Source: Chlamydiota bacterium (GTDB lineage: Bacteria; Chlamydiota; Chlamydiia; Chlamydiales; Rhabdochlamydiaceae). Taken from it: a stretch of DNA of 57,397 bases. The notes beneath the pieces were generated by a model. It made no database searches. It saw only the letters and a program-made list of their open reading frames with translations, and was not told the origin of the DNA. Positions 45,159-54,018 of the stretch are shown in pieces (within the stretch, counting starts at the first letter, position 1; each line of letters starts with the position of its first letter). The DNA lies in contig JABDAY010000005.1 in NCBI GenBank assembly GCA_013288895.1, positions 1 to 57,397 on the forward strand, in the 5' to 3' direction. A program made the position numbers and the translations under genes.

Positions 45159-47230
45159 TCTTTCTTTTTCTTTTTCTTCTACTCATTACTCATTACTCAG
45201 CGTTCAGCGTTTCCCCTATGGAGAAGGAAGATTTCACTATTAATCTCAGGGATCCTGAGTTTAGCCATGGAGTTATTTTTACTGAGAAGGGAGGGATCAT
45301 TACAGCTGAAGGGATGCGCATTCAGGCGCAGAAGATCAGCTATACCAATAGAATTGAAAATGGGCATCCTGTGCAGCGAGTGGAAGCTGAAGGGGATCTT
45401 CTTGTCGAGTATGGAGAACATTCCTTTGTGGGGGAGAAGCTCGAATACGACTTTGTCACACAATCAGGCTATCTGACAGAAGGGAAAACTTATGTGGGAG
45501 TCTGGTTTTTGGGGGGAGATAGAATCGAGCTTCGGCCCGACAAGGGGTATTTTATCTACGGAGCTTTCATCACAACCTGCGAAAGCCAGGACAACACCTG
45601 GGACATCAGTGCGGGGCTCGTAAATATTTCAAACGACCACCTCCTTTCTGCTAAAAATATCCGCTTCCGCTTTGGAAGGTTCCCCATCTTTTGGCTCCCC
45701 TCTTTCAAAAGCAATTTGAAGTATTTTACCGACCCTCCCATCCGCTATAAAGTAAAATGGGATAAGGGGCTCGGCCCGCGAGCTACCATGCGCTACCGGA
45801 TTTACTCTTGGGAAGATTTTGATCTGTTTTTCCGTTTAGACTATCGCTTAAAAAGAGGCTTTGGCGGAGCTCTTGAATCCAAATATGTTTCCCCCAATAA
45901 AAACCTCACCTTCTTAACAAAATCCTATGGTGCGCACGACAAAGTGATAGCCATCGAAAGGGGCAATAAGAGATTCCGTCTCCAAGGACTCTACGATCAG
46001 ATAAGCAATGATGAAAAAACAAAACTCTACATCACTTACGATAAGTTTAGCGACGATAAGATGCCGCGCGATTTTAAAAGCGACGACTTTGAGGTAAACA
46101 CACAGAAAAGATCGATCTTAATTTTCTCCCATCAAGAGGACAATTCCCTTGCAAATGTCCGCTTCCAACCCCGGCTTAACCCTTTTCAAAGCTTGGACCA
46201 AGAACTTCCCTTTGTCAACATTGCCATCCGCCCTTTCTCCGTTCTCGGGATCCTTTCAGAAAACAGAGTGAACGCTTCTTATCTCGATTACACCTACAAC
46301 AAGTTCTTACACAACTATGTCCACAACCTCCACGCCGCAAGGATTGAAACGACAAACCAAATATACAGGCCCTTTCAAATCTCCCACTTCACTCTCACTC
46401 CTAGAGTAGGAATCGATGCGATCTTTTATAATAATAATCAATTTCGCAGCTCGATTGGCCAAGGAGTTGTCACTTACGGTGGTGTAGCAAACACCCGTTT
46501 AAGGGGTGGGACCTCCTATTACACCCACCTGATTGAGCCCTATATCACCTACGACGGGATCACCAACCCTCTTGCAAAGCTCTATCAACACTACATTTTT
46601 AATATCGACGATGGTTACTCAAAGGTCAATCTAGCCCGCTTTGGTGTGAAAAATACCTTTTATTCCAAAAAATGCCTTTCAATGATCCCTCCCTTCTACA
46701 ATGACACTTACCTTTACCTCTTTTTTCATGATAAAGAGCTCCAAAAAACCCTTGCAAAAGTTTACTCCTCATTTGGGATGAACCTAGCCTCTGTCGCCCT
46801 AAAAGCAGGGGTAGAATGGAACGTAGAAGAAAAAGTTTGGGATTACACAAATGCCCGGACCGATTGGACGGTAAATGAAAATTTTGCTTGCGGGGTCGAA
46901 TACCGGCATCGAAGCCGCTTTGATTGGAGAAAATCAGATCATGAAAATTATATTTTAGACTTTGCAAGACCTGTCTCAGAGATGCTCCACTCCCCCCTTT
47001 CTGATGGCAGAAATACCCTCCTCACACGCTTCTACTTAAGGCTTTCACCCAAAGTCACTTGTCAATTTCAATCCCATACCGGATGGGGAAGAAACAATGA
47101 GCCCGGCTACACCTCTGTGAAGCTCGACCTCTTCACCCTCCTAGCCTGCCAATGGCAGCTCCGCCTCTCGATGCAATACGACAAAGCCGACGGATTTAGC
47201 CCCACAGCCTCAATTTCTCTCGTTGAATAA
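45140..47230 (+). CDS. lptD: LPS-assembly protein LptD (OstA)-like outer membrane protein; start ambiguous (GTG 45140, ATG 45218, or ORF start 45008)
   Basis: OstA-type N-terminus EDFTINLRDPEFSHGVIFTEKGGIITAEGMRIQAQKISY...VEAEGDLLVEYGEHSFVGEKLEYDF; large C-terminal barrel; GTG at 45140 yields signal peptide MRARSSFFLFLFLLLITHYSAFS. Confidence 0.8.
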   Translation: MRARSSFFLFLFLLLITHYSAFSVSPMEKEDFTINLRDPEFSHGVIFTEKGGIITAEGMRIQAQKISYTNRIENGHPVQRVEAEGDLLVEYGEHSFVGEKLEYDFVTQSGYLTEGKTYVGVWFLGGDRIELRPDKGYFIYGAFITTCESQDNTWDISAGLVNISNDHLLSAKNIRFRFGRFPIFWLPSFKSNLKYFTDPPIRYKVKWDKGLGPRATMRYRIYSWEDFDLFFRLDYRLKRGFGGALESKYVSPNKNLTFLTKSYGAHDKVIAIERGNKRFRLQGLYDQISNDEKTKLYITYDKFSDDKMPRDFKSDDFEVNTQKRSILIFSHQEDNSLANVRFQPRLNPFQSLDQELPFVNIAIRPFSVLGILSENRVNASYLDYTYNKFLHNYVHNLHAARIETTNQIYRPFQISHFTLTPRVGIDAIFYNNNQFRSSIGQGVVTYGGVANTRLRGGTSYYTHLIEPYITYDGITNPLAKLYQHYIFNIDDGYSKVNLARFGVKNTFYSKKCLSMIPPFYNDTYLYLFFHDKELQKTLAKVYSSFGMNLASVALKAGVEWNVEEKVWDYTNARTDWTVNENFACGVEYRHRSRFDWRKSDHENYILDFARPVSEMLHSPLSDGRNTLLTRFYLRLSPKVTCQFQSHTGWGRNNEPGYTSVKLDLFTLLACQWQLRLSMQYDKADGFSPTASISLVE

Positions 47231-47317
47231 AAAATTCCTACCTGAAAATTATTTAGCTATACCTTAATTGTAACTTCATTTATGCTTAACGGTGTCCAAA
47301 AAAAAGGAGGACGTTTT

Positions 47318-47917
47318 ATGTCTTGTATTTTATCTGATTTAGGTGAAAGAGGTCGTTCGATGGAGATTGCTACACTGGCTCTAAATACTGTAAAGGATAC
47401 AGTATCGAACTGTGCAGACACTGCATTTGGAGTAATTGGTAGTATATTCAATGTGGCTACACTGGGATTGATTAAAGATTTGAATCAAAAATCCTGTACT
47501 TTATTAGGAATGTCAACAAGAGAACTTCTCGTGAACCCTGCGGAAGCTCTCTTAAAGATTCTCGATAAAAAAGCCGTAGGTCATAACGTAACAGCGCGTT
47601 TAAACGGCGGCAATATGCTTGGAGATTGCGTTCAAACCTATTTAACAATAAAGGCGTTTCGGTTTCACAGAAGCGACTCGTTTTGTGTAAAACAGATCGC
47701 TTCACGATTCACTTATCTTGCAGCAGGAGTTTTAGGAGCACTTGCAAAAGTTGTTGACCTCATCGTAGGACTAGTCGCCCTTGTCTTTTCTCTAGCTACA
47801 TTTGGACAAGTCCAAGAATTAAATAACTGCGTCCATAACAATCTTTCGTCTGTTGACTTGATCAACACCCTCTTCCGTGGTGTATTAGGATTCCTAAGAC
47901 CCGCAGCAAATGGTTAA
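47318..47917 (+). CDS. Hydrophobic protein of unknown function with internal duplication
   Basis: SD aaaaaggagg; IFNVATLGLIKDLNQKSCTLLGMSTRELLVNP and VFSLATFGQVQELNNCVHNNLSSVDLINTLFRG. Confidence 0.6.
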   Translation: MSCILSDLGERGRSMEIATLALNTVKDTVSNCADTAFGVIGSIFNVATLGLIKDLNQKSCTLLGMSTRELLVNPAEALLKILDKKAVGHNVTARLNGGNMLGDCVQTYLTIKAFRFHRSDSFCVKQIASRFTYLAAGVLGALAKVVDLIVGLVALVFSLATFGQVQELNNCVHNNLSSVDLINTLFRGVLGFLRPAANG

Positions 47918-47930
47918 CACTTAACAACCT

Positions 47931-47951
47931 CCCAGGCCTTCCCGGCCTGGG
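47931..47951. terminator. Bidirectional terminator hairpin between convergent genes
   Basis: cccaggcc-ttccc-ggcctggg followed by tctctctt. Confidence 0.6.
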
Positions 47952-47984
47952 TCTCTCTTGAGTTGGACCCAAAAGCGCTTCGCG

Positions 47985-48518
47985 CTAATCTTTGGTGTGG
48001 TATTTCTTTTTGATGGCGCGCAGGTCGGGCTCGAGGGCTTTTCTTTCTTTGGGATCGAGCCGGTCGATGAATAAGACGCCGTTGATGTGATCGTTTTCAT
48101 GCAGGATCACGCGCGCTTTGTAGCCTTCTACCTCTTCGGTAAACTTGCGTCCATCCAAATCTGTAGCCTCGACCACAATCTTTAGCGGCCGCACCACTTC
48201 AGCTCTAATACCCGGAATAGAGAGACACCCTTCAGTATCTACTTGAGTCTCCTCTCCGACCAGTGTGATTTTGGGATTGATGAACGCTTGGGGCTCAGTG
48301 AGTCTAATCTGCCCATCTTCAAGCTCTTCGTAATTTCTCAAAATAAAGAGGCGGATTCCCCGGCCAACTTGGGGCGCAGCAAGACCAATGCCATTGTTTT
48401 CGTCCATAGTGACGAGCATATCTTCTGCAAGCTTCCTAAGCTCATCCGTAACCTCTTCTATAGGCTTAGCCTTTTTTCGAAGGATCGGATCGCCATAATA
48501 GCTAATCTTTAGCTTCAT
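47985..48518 (-). CDS. def: Peptide deformylase
   Basis: YYGDPILRKKAKPIEE; GIGLAAPQVG; EGCLSIPG; HENDHINGVLFIDRL (HExDH). Confidence 0.96.
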   Translation of the reverse strand: MKLKISYYGDPILRKKAKPIEEVTDELRKLAEDMLVTMDENNGIGLAAPQVGRGIRLFILRNYEELEDGQIRLTEPQAFINPKITLVGEETQVDTEGCLSIPGIRAEVVRPLKIVVEATDLDGRKFTEEVEGYKARVILHENDHINGVLFIDRLDPKERKALEPDLRAIKKKYHTKD

Positions 48519-48522
48519 CTCT

Positions 48523-48810
48523 CTACTCTTGCGTCTCTTCAATTGTTATCGGAGCTCTAGCTTTGCTTTTCCCAATCCCTTGCGTCCAAATAGAGAGAAG
48601 AACACAAGAAATCATAAAAATAACCGCCAAATAAGCGGTGATCTTTTTTAAGACATCAGCAGTGGAAGTTCCGAAAACAGACTCTCCGGGATCTCCCCCG
48701 AATGATGCTCCAAGACCCATGCTCTTGCTCTCTTGCACTAAAATCACCAGGCAAAGGATAGCGCATAAACCCATGAATAAGAATAATGCGACATAAAAAA
48801 TAAACGACAT
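48523..48810 (-). CDS. secG: Preprotein translocase subunit SecG
   Basis: LCLVILVQESKSMGLGASFGG...FGTSTADVLKKITAYLAVIFMISCVLLSI. Confidence 0.9.
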   Translation of the reverse strand: MSFIFYVALFLFMGLCAILCLVILVQESKSMGLGASFGGDPGESVFGTSTADVLKKITAYLAVIFMISCVLLSIWTQGIGKSKARAPITIEETQE

Positions 48811-48824
48811 AAATAATCCTACAA

Positions 48825-49520
48825 TTAATACATAATAATTTTCGCAAACGTTTTGGGATCAAGAGATGCTCCCCCGACCAAAACTCCATCGATATCAGCC
48901 TCTTTCATCAGCGTGCTCATCACTTCAGGCTTCACTGAGCCGCCATATAAAATCGAGACTTCATTTCCAACAAATCCTCGGCAAAACTTATGAGCCTCCT
49001 GAGCCATCTCCGGAGTGGCTGTTTTACCTGTTCCTATCGCCCACACAGGTTCATAGGCGAGAATGAGATTTTTAAAGTCTGTCACCCCTTCGAGACATTC
49101 TGTAAGTTGGGCCCTTAAAACAACTTCCCTATCTTCCCCCTCTTTTTCTCCGACGCAAAGGATCGCCTTGAGCCCTGCGCTTAACGCCTTTTTAACTTTT
49201 TTGTTAATAAAAGCATTAGACTCGTGGAATATGTGCCTCCTCTCTGAATGACCGAGGATAACAAATTCTGCTCCTGCCTCTTTTAACATCCGCGCGGAGA
49301 TCTCTCCAGTAAAAGCCCCTTCTTCCTCAAAGTGCATATTCTGCGCCCCTACCACAAACTGCCCTAAAATAGCCGCATGGATAGCTGTGAAGGGAACAGC
49401 GAGCATGATAATTCTCTTTGGCTGTACAACTAAAGAAGAAAGTTCTAGGATATAATCCCTAGCCTCTTTGGCCGTTTTATACATTTTCCAGTTGCCTGCG
49501 ATGATGGGTATACGTTCCAT
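48825..49520 (-). CDS. tpiA: Triosephosphate isomerase
   Basis: IIAGNWKMYKTAKEA; FVILGHSERRHIFHE; LAYEPVWAIGTGKTATPEMAQE; SILYGGSVKPE. Confidence 0.97.
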   Translation of the reverse strand: MERIPIIAGNWKMYKTAKEARDYILELSSLVVQPKRIIMLAVPFTAIHAAILGQFVVGAQNMHFEEEGAFTGEISARMLKEAGAEFVILGHSERRHIFHESNAFINKKVKKALSAGLKAILCVGEKEGEDREVVLRAQLTECLEGVTDFKNLILAYEPVWAIGTGKTATPEMAQEAHKFCRGFVGNEVSILYGGSVKPEVMSTLMKEADIDGVLVGGASLDPKTFAKIIMY

Positions 49521-49551
49521 AGGTGTGTATGATATATTTAATAGGACTTTT

Positions 49552-50748
49552 ATGACAATACTGAGTGTTACAGAACTGACTCTTTCTATAAAAAAACAAC
49601 TTGAAACCAATTTCCAAGGGGTTCAAGTCAAAGGGGAAATTAGCAATTTAAAATTTCAAAGCTCAGGGCATATCTATTTTACTTTAAAAGATGCCGAAGC
49701 TCAAATCTCCGCCGTTCTATTTAAAGGGAATACAAAAAACCTCCCCCGGCTGCCTAAAGAGGGGGATGAGGTCGTTCTTAAAGGGGAGCTGACCGTCTAC
49801 TCTCCTCGCGGAAGCTATCAAATTTTAGTGCGTGAGATCCAGTTTGCAGGGGTGGGCGAGCTCCTCATGAAGCTCCATCAACTCAAAGCCAACATAGAAG
49901 CGAGAGGTTGGATGAGCCAAGTCCACAAAAAACCCCTCCCAAAATTCCCAAAAAAAATTGGCGTTGTGACAAGCCCTACAGGCGCTGTGATCCAAGATAT
50001 CATCCACATTTTATCGCGCAGATTTGCAGGGTTCCAGCTCGTCCTAAACCCCGTTAAAGTTCAAGGGGAAGGGGCCGCCCAAGAAATTGCCCAAGCGATC
50101 AACCAATTTAATGAACATCATCTCGCAGATGTTATCATCGTAGGAAGAGGCGGAGGATCGCTAGAAGACCTCTGGGCCTTTAACGAAGAGATCGTTGCAA
50201 AAGCGATCTTTGAATCCAAAATCCCCATTATTTCAGCTGTCGGCCATGAGACCGACTTTTCCATAGCCGACTTCGTAGCCGACGTGCGCGCCCCCACCCC
50301 CTCTGCTGCTGCAGAGCTCGTGATAGGAGAAAAGGCCCAGCAAATCCTCCGCTTCGATGATATGGAAAATAAAATCGAAAGAAGTTTTAAACAATTCATT
50401 TCCCAAAAAAAACTCCGCCTCACCTCCATGCATAAGCAGGCAGACGCGCTAAAGCCCTCTTTTCAAATCGCCACACTAAAAAACAGACTCAAACAAATAG
50501 AGAAAGCCCTCAATACCGTCTGCCTTGGACAGCTCCAAAGAAAAAAGGAGAGATTTAAACAACTCATCTCCCATCTTAAATCGATCGACCCCAAAAACCT
50601 TTTCACAAAAGGGTATTGCATCCTCTTTTCTGAAAAGAAAGAATCGGTTATCCTCTCCACTAAAGATTTGCAACCAAACTCTCACGTCTGCCTCATGATG
50701 CAGGGTGGAGAGGCAAAAGCAACCATTAACGAGATAACCCATGAATGA
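49552..50748 (+). CDS. xseA: Exodeoxyribonuclease VII large subunit
   Basis: [105 protein letters not shown]. Confidence 0.97.
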   Translation: MTILSVTELTLSIKKQLETNFQGVQVKGEISNLKFQSSGHIYFTLKDAEAQISAVLFKGNTKNLPRLPKEGDEVVLKGELTVYSPRGSYQILVREIQFAGVGELLMKLHQLKANIEARGWMSQVHKKPLPKFPKKIGVVTSPTGAVIQDIIHILSRRFAGFQLVLNPVKVQGEGAAQEIAQAINQFNEHHLADVIIVGRGGGSLEDLWAFNEEIVAKAIFESKIPIISAVGHETDFSIADFVADVRAPTPSAAAELVIGEKAQQILRFDDMENKIERSFKQFISQKKLRLTSMHKQADALKPSFQIATLKNRLKQIEKALNTVCLGQLQRKKERFKQLISHLKSIDPKNLFTKGYCILFSEKKESVILSTKDLQPNSHVCLMMQGGEAKATINEITHE

Positions 50749-50977
50749 AACATTTGAACAATCCTATGCCAGACTTGAAGAAATTTTAGAAAAAATGAAT
50801 TCGGGTAAAGTCACCATTGACGACTCCTTAAAACTTTACGAAGAAGCCGACAAGCTGATCCACTCCTGCACAAAACGACTCACTGACGCAGAACAAAAGA
50901 TCGAACTCCTCATCAAACAAAGATCAGGCGAGCTCGCCCTCGACGAAACCGGCCACCCCAAGACAAGCCCATTCTGA
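50741..50977 (+). CDS. xseB: Exodeoxyribonuclease VII small subunit
   Basis: [40 protein letters not shown] overlap with xseA. Confidence 0.95.
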   Translation: MNETFEQSYARLEEILEKMNSGKVTIDDSLKLYEEADKLIHSCTKRLTDAEQKIELLIKQRSGELALDETGHPKTSPF

Positions 50978-50979
50978 AG

Positions 50980-51086
50980 AGGAAGATCGGGCACGCACGC
51001 GGGCACGGGCACGGGCACGAAAGAGGGAAAAGGCTGAGCTTTCTTTCGTGCCCGTGCCCGTGCCCGCGTGCGTGCCCGATCTTCCT
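50980..51086. repeat. GGGCAC palindrome copy 6, between convergent xseB and the NTT gene
   Basis: aggaagatcgggcacgcacgcgggcacgggcacgggcacgaaagaggg...ttcgtgcccgtgcccgtgcccgcgtgcgtgcccgatcttcct. Confidence 0.95.
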
Positions 51087-51087
51087 A

Positions 51088-52548
51088 TTAAGCCTTAACT
51101 GGTTCGGAGGTCTTTTCCATTTCGTGGCCGATGAAGCGAGCTGCGGGGATGGAGATTGCGGCAAAGGTGATTGCCAAGATGCCCACGAAGATGGCGCTCT
51201 CTCCTGGGCCTCCCATCATGAGGAATAATAGAATGCTGAGTAGTGAAGAGCTCCCCCTGCCTAAACGGGAGCCAATCCCGTCGATGATCAGCTTCCCTTT
51301 CATTTGGGCCTCTTGAGTGAGAGGAATAAAGGAGAGCTCTTTGATGGCATCAAACAGGGTATACTTGGCAGCTCTCCCAATACAGAAATGGAGACTTCCC
51401 AAAATTATTGCTATGGTGAGCGAAGAACCAACCGGAAAGAGGCCTACTTTGCCGCAATAAATGACAAAGAAAAAAGCAAAAGTGATCCCGATCATGAGAA
51501 AAGGGGTAAGCATGATCGTTCGACTCCAACGATAGGCCTGTAAAAGATAGGGGGTGATAAAAAGAGCGCTTACAGCTGTGCATATCCCCATCCAAAACGA
51601 GAGGGAGCCCATGTATTGGCAGTATTCAGAAGGGGTCGGATATTTGCTTTTGAGGGTTTCTAAAAAGATCAATTCTCCTAGCGCATAACAAATGTATTCG
51701 GCAACCACGATAAGCAATAGTGAGCTAAGATAGCGCGACTTCATCAGAAAACGCAAGCTAGACGAGAGAGATAAAAGTCTTTTTGAAAAAGGTTCTTTAG
51801 GCTGCACCTCCGATACTAGCTTTGGAACAAGGGATAATTTCTTAAAGAGAGCTGTAAAAAGGACCAGAGTAAAAAGGCCGCATACAACTAAAAAAAATGT
51901 CAGCATATAAAGGGAGTGCTGCCATCTTTGAGTAGAGAGAGATAACAGGTTCCAGCTAAATAAAGAGGTAGAAAAAACAGTGATGGGGCCCGCTAGCATC
52001 GTCCCAATGCTGCTCCCCAAAAGCAAAGGGGGATAAAATCTTTTAGCCTGTTCCAAAGAGAGTTTTTCATTGAGAAATCCCCAGAAAATCACTGAAAGGA
52101 GGGCCACCTTCCAAAGCTCAGACATAATGTAAAATACCATATCGGGCCAATGGGTAAAGACAACTTTAAATCGAGTAAACCCAAAAAGGAAGCCTAACTT
52201 AGCCTCTAAGAGCCCATGAATCTCCTCTCTATAAGGATAAATCCAATAAGCAAAAACAAGAAAAAAGGAGAGAAAAAAAATCATTGTCATCGAAAAAATC
52301 AGCCTAAAGGAACAAACGCGCATCAGCCGAGAAAGGACCCACGTCAAAAGAATAGAGGCCGGAAAAGTCCCAAACAGCTCAAAGTAAGGAATAAAAGTGG
52401 CGCTTCCTCCCGTATCGGCAACAACCAGCGCGTTGCGCATACTGCGTAAAATACTAAAGTTTACATTAACAAGGGCGACGATAAGGAGCATGAACGCAAA
52501 AATCAGCCACTCCTCTCTTTTCACAGAAAAAATGAATCGCTTAAACAT
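51088..52548 (-). CDS. TLC-type (NTT) nucleotide transporter-like protein, divergent
   Basis: ILRSMRNALVVADTGGSATFIPYFELFGTFPASILLTWVLSRL; FWGFLNEKLSLEQAKRFYPPLLLGSSIGTMLAGPI. Confidence 0.8.
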   Translation of the reverse strand: MFKRFIFSVKREEWLIFAFMLLIVALVNVNFSILRSMRNALVVADTGGSATFIPYFELFGTFPASILLTWVLSRLMRVCSFRLIFSMTMIFFLSFFLVFAYWIYPYREEIHGLLEAKLGFLFGFTRFKVVFTHWPDMVFYIMSELWKVALLSVIFWGFLNEKLSLEQAKRFYPPLLLGSSIGTMLAGPITVFSTSLFSWNLLSLSTQRWQHSLYMLTFFLVVCGLFTLVLFTALFKKLSLVPKLVSEVQPKEPFSKRLLSLSSSLRFLMKSRYLSSLLLIVVAEYICYALGELIFLETLKSKYPTPSEYCQYMGSLSFWMGICTAVSALFITPYLLQAYRWSRTIMLTPFLMIGITFAFFFVIYCGKVGLFPVGSSLTIAIILGSLHFCIGRAAKYTLFDAIKELSFIPLTQEAQMKGKLIIDGIGSRLGRGSSSLLSILLFLMMGGPGESAIFVGILAITFAAISIPAARFIGHEMEKTSEPVKA

Positions 52549-52616
52549 TAGACCTCTTGCCGCAATATTCTAAAGACTGCTACCTAATTAATGCAAGATT
52601 GTTATAATACAATGCT

Positions 52617-53150
52617 ATGGAAGAGATGATCGTACTTGTCGACGAAAACGACGTGGAAGTCGGTATTAAAGAAAAATTAGCCACCCACCTGGAAGGGAAA
52701 ATGCACCGGGCTGTCTCCGTGTTTCTGCTAAATAGTGAGAGGCAAATGCTCCTTCAGCAAAGGGCCCTTTCCAAGTACCACTCAGGAGGCCTTTGGACAA
52801 ACACCTGCTGTGGACACCCCAGACCTGGGGAATCCCCTATCATGGCCGCAAAACGGCGCCTCTTCGAAGAAATGGGAATTTCCTGCGCACTGGAAAAAAA
52901 ATTTAATTTTACATACCGAGCAGAGCTAGACAAGAACCTGATTGAACATGAATTCGACCATGTCTTTGTAGGTTTTTTCGAAAACGACCCTATCCCCAAC
53001 CCCGCTGAAGCCTCCGACTGGAAATGGATGGGGCTCGAAGAGGTTCAAGAAAATATTAAAAAAAATCCCGAGCTTTACACAGCCTGGTTTAAAATCATCA
53101 TTAATTCTGAATTGATTAAGGAAATTCATGATTGTAGCCCTATTTCCTAA
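52617..53150 (+). CDS. idi: Isopentenyl-diphosphate delta-isomerase, type I (Nudix)
   Basis: HRAVSVFLLNSERQMLLQQRALSKYHSGGLWTNTCCGHPRPGE...AAKRRLFEEMGI. Confidence 0.95.
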   Translation: MEEMIVLVDENDVEVGIKEKLATHLEGKMHRAVSVFLLNSERQMLLQQRALSKYHSGGLWTNTCCGHPRPGESPIMAAKRRLFEEMGISCALEKKFNFTYRAELDKNLIEHEFDHVFVGFFENDPIPNPAEASDWKWMGLEEVQENIKKNPELYTAWFKIIINSELIKEIHDCSPIS

Positions 53151-53958
53151 TACCCAAAAAACCCAATCTAGGAATTTAGCAATAGGGATTGTCGAGTTCC
53201 TAACAGGACAAGGGGTAACAGTTGTTTCTGAAGATGAAGAGATTGGGGCAAAACCTCTCTCTTCTGTGGATAATAAAAAGATCAAATTCATGATTACCAT
53301 GGGTGGCGATGGAACTATCTTGCGTCTTGCCCACGAGTACGCCCATCTCGATGCTGCTGTTTTAGGAATTAACTTGGGCCATCTAGGTTTTATGGCTGAT
53401 GTCCCCCTCTCCGATCTTTATCCCAGCCTGCAAGACCTGATTAATGGAGCCTATAGAATTGATGAACGGGTGATGATTAAAGGAGAAACACAAAAGGGGG
53501 ACTGTTACTTTGCCGTAAACGATATCGTTGTACACAGAGCAAAGAACCCGAGCCTCGTTGAAATTGCCATCCATGTGGATGGAGTCTACGTAAATACTTT
53601 TGAAGCAGATGGCATTATCATCGCCACCCCAAACGGTTCCACAGCCTATTCCCTAGCCTCAGGAGGCCCCATTTTAAGCCCCGACCTCCAAGCTCTCGTC
53701 GTCACACCCATTTGCGCTCACACCATCTCAAACAGACCCATCGTCCTCAGCTGCAACCAAGAGATCCAGATCCAATACCTCAGCCCCTACGACCCCGTCG
53801 AAGTACGCGCCGACGGGATCGACGAACACTTCCTCCAAACAGGGGAAGTTTTCCGCATCAGCAAATCCCCCAAACCATTCAAGCTCGTCAGCCTCCTCCG
53901 AAGAGACTACTTTTCTACCTTGAGGACTAAGTTGGGGTGGGTGGGGAAGCTAAGATAA
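53128..53958 (+). CDS. nadK: NAD kinase
   Basis: FMITMGGDGTILRLAHEY; GINLGHLGFMADV; IIATPNGSTAYSLASGGPILSPDLQALVVTPICAHT. Confidence 0.96.
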   Translation: MIVALFPNTQKTQSRNLAIGIVEFLTGQGVTVVSEDEEIGAKPLSSVDNKKIKFMITMGGDGTILRLAHEYAHLDAAVLGINLGHLGFMADVPLSDLYPSLQDLINGAYRIDERVMIKGETQKGDCYFAVNDIVVHRAKNPSLVEIAIHVDGVYVNTFEADGIIIATPNGSTAYSLASGGPILSPDLQALVVTPICAHTISNRPIVLSCNQEIQIQYLSPYDPVEVRADGIDEHFLQTGEVFRISKSPKPFKLVSLLRRDYFSTLRTKLGWVGKLR

Positions 53959-53959
53959 G

Positions 53960-53991
53960 AAACGCAAAACGCAAAACAAAAAACGCAAAAC
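53960..53991. repeat. Heptameric (AACGCAA)n repeat directly after the nadK stop codon
   Basis: TAAgaaacgcaaaacgcaaaacaaaaaacgcaaaacggaag. Confidence 0.85.
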
Positions 53992-54018
53992 GGAAGAAAA
54001 GAAAAAGAGAAAATAATC

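Noticed and set aside
49518-49554. Divergent tpiA-xseA overlap in the ORF track as overlapping genes
   Set aside because: Using the conserved starts (tpiA MERIPIIAGNWKMYK, xse[11 protein letters not shown]) leaves a normal ~31-bp divergent spacer.
30833-51086. CRISPR array from recurring GGGCAC units
   Set aside because: Copies are isolated, palindromic and kilobases apart, with no spacers of regular length and no cas genes.
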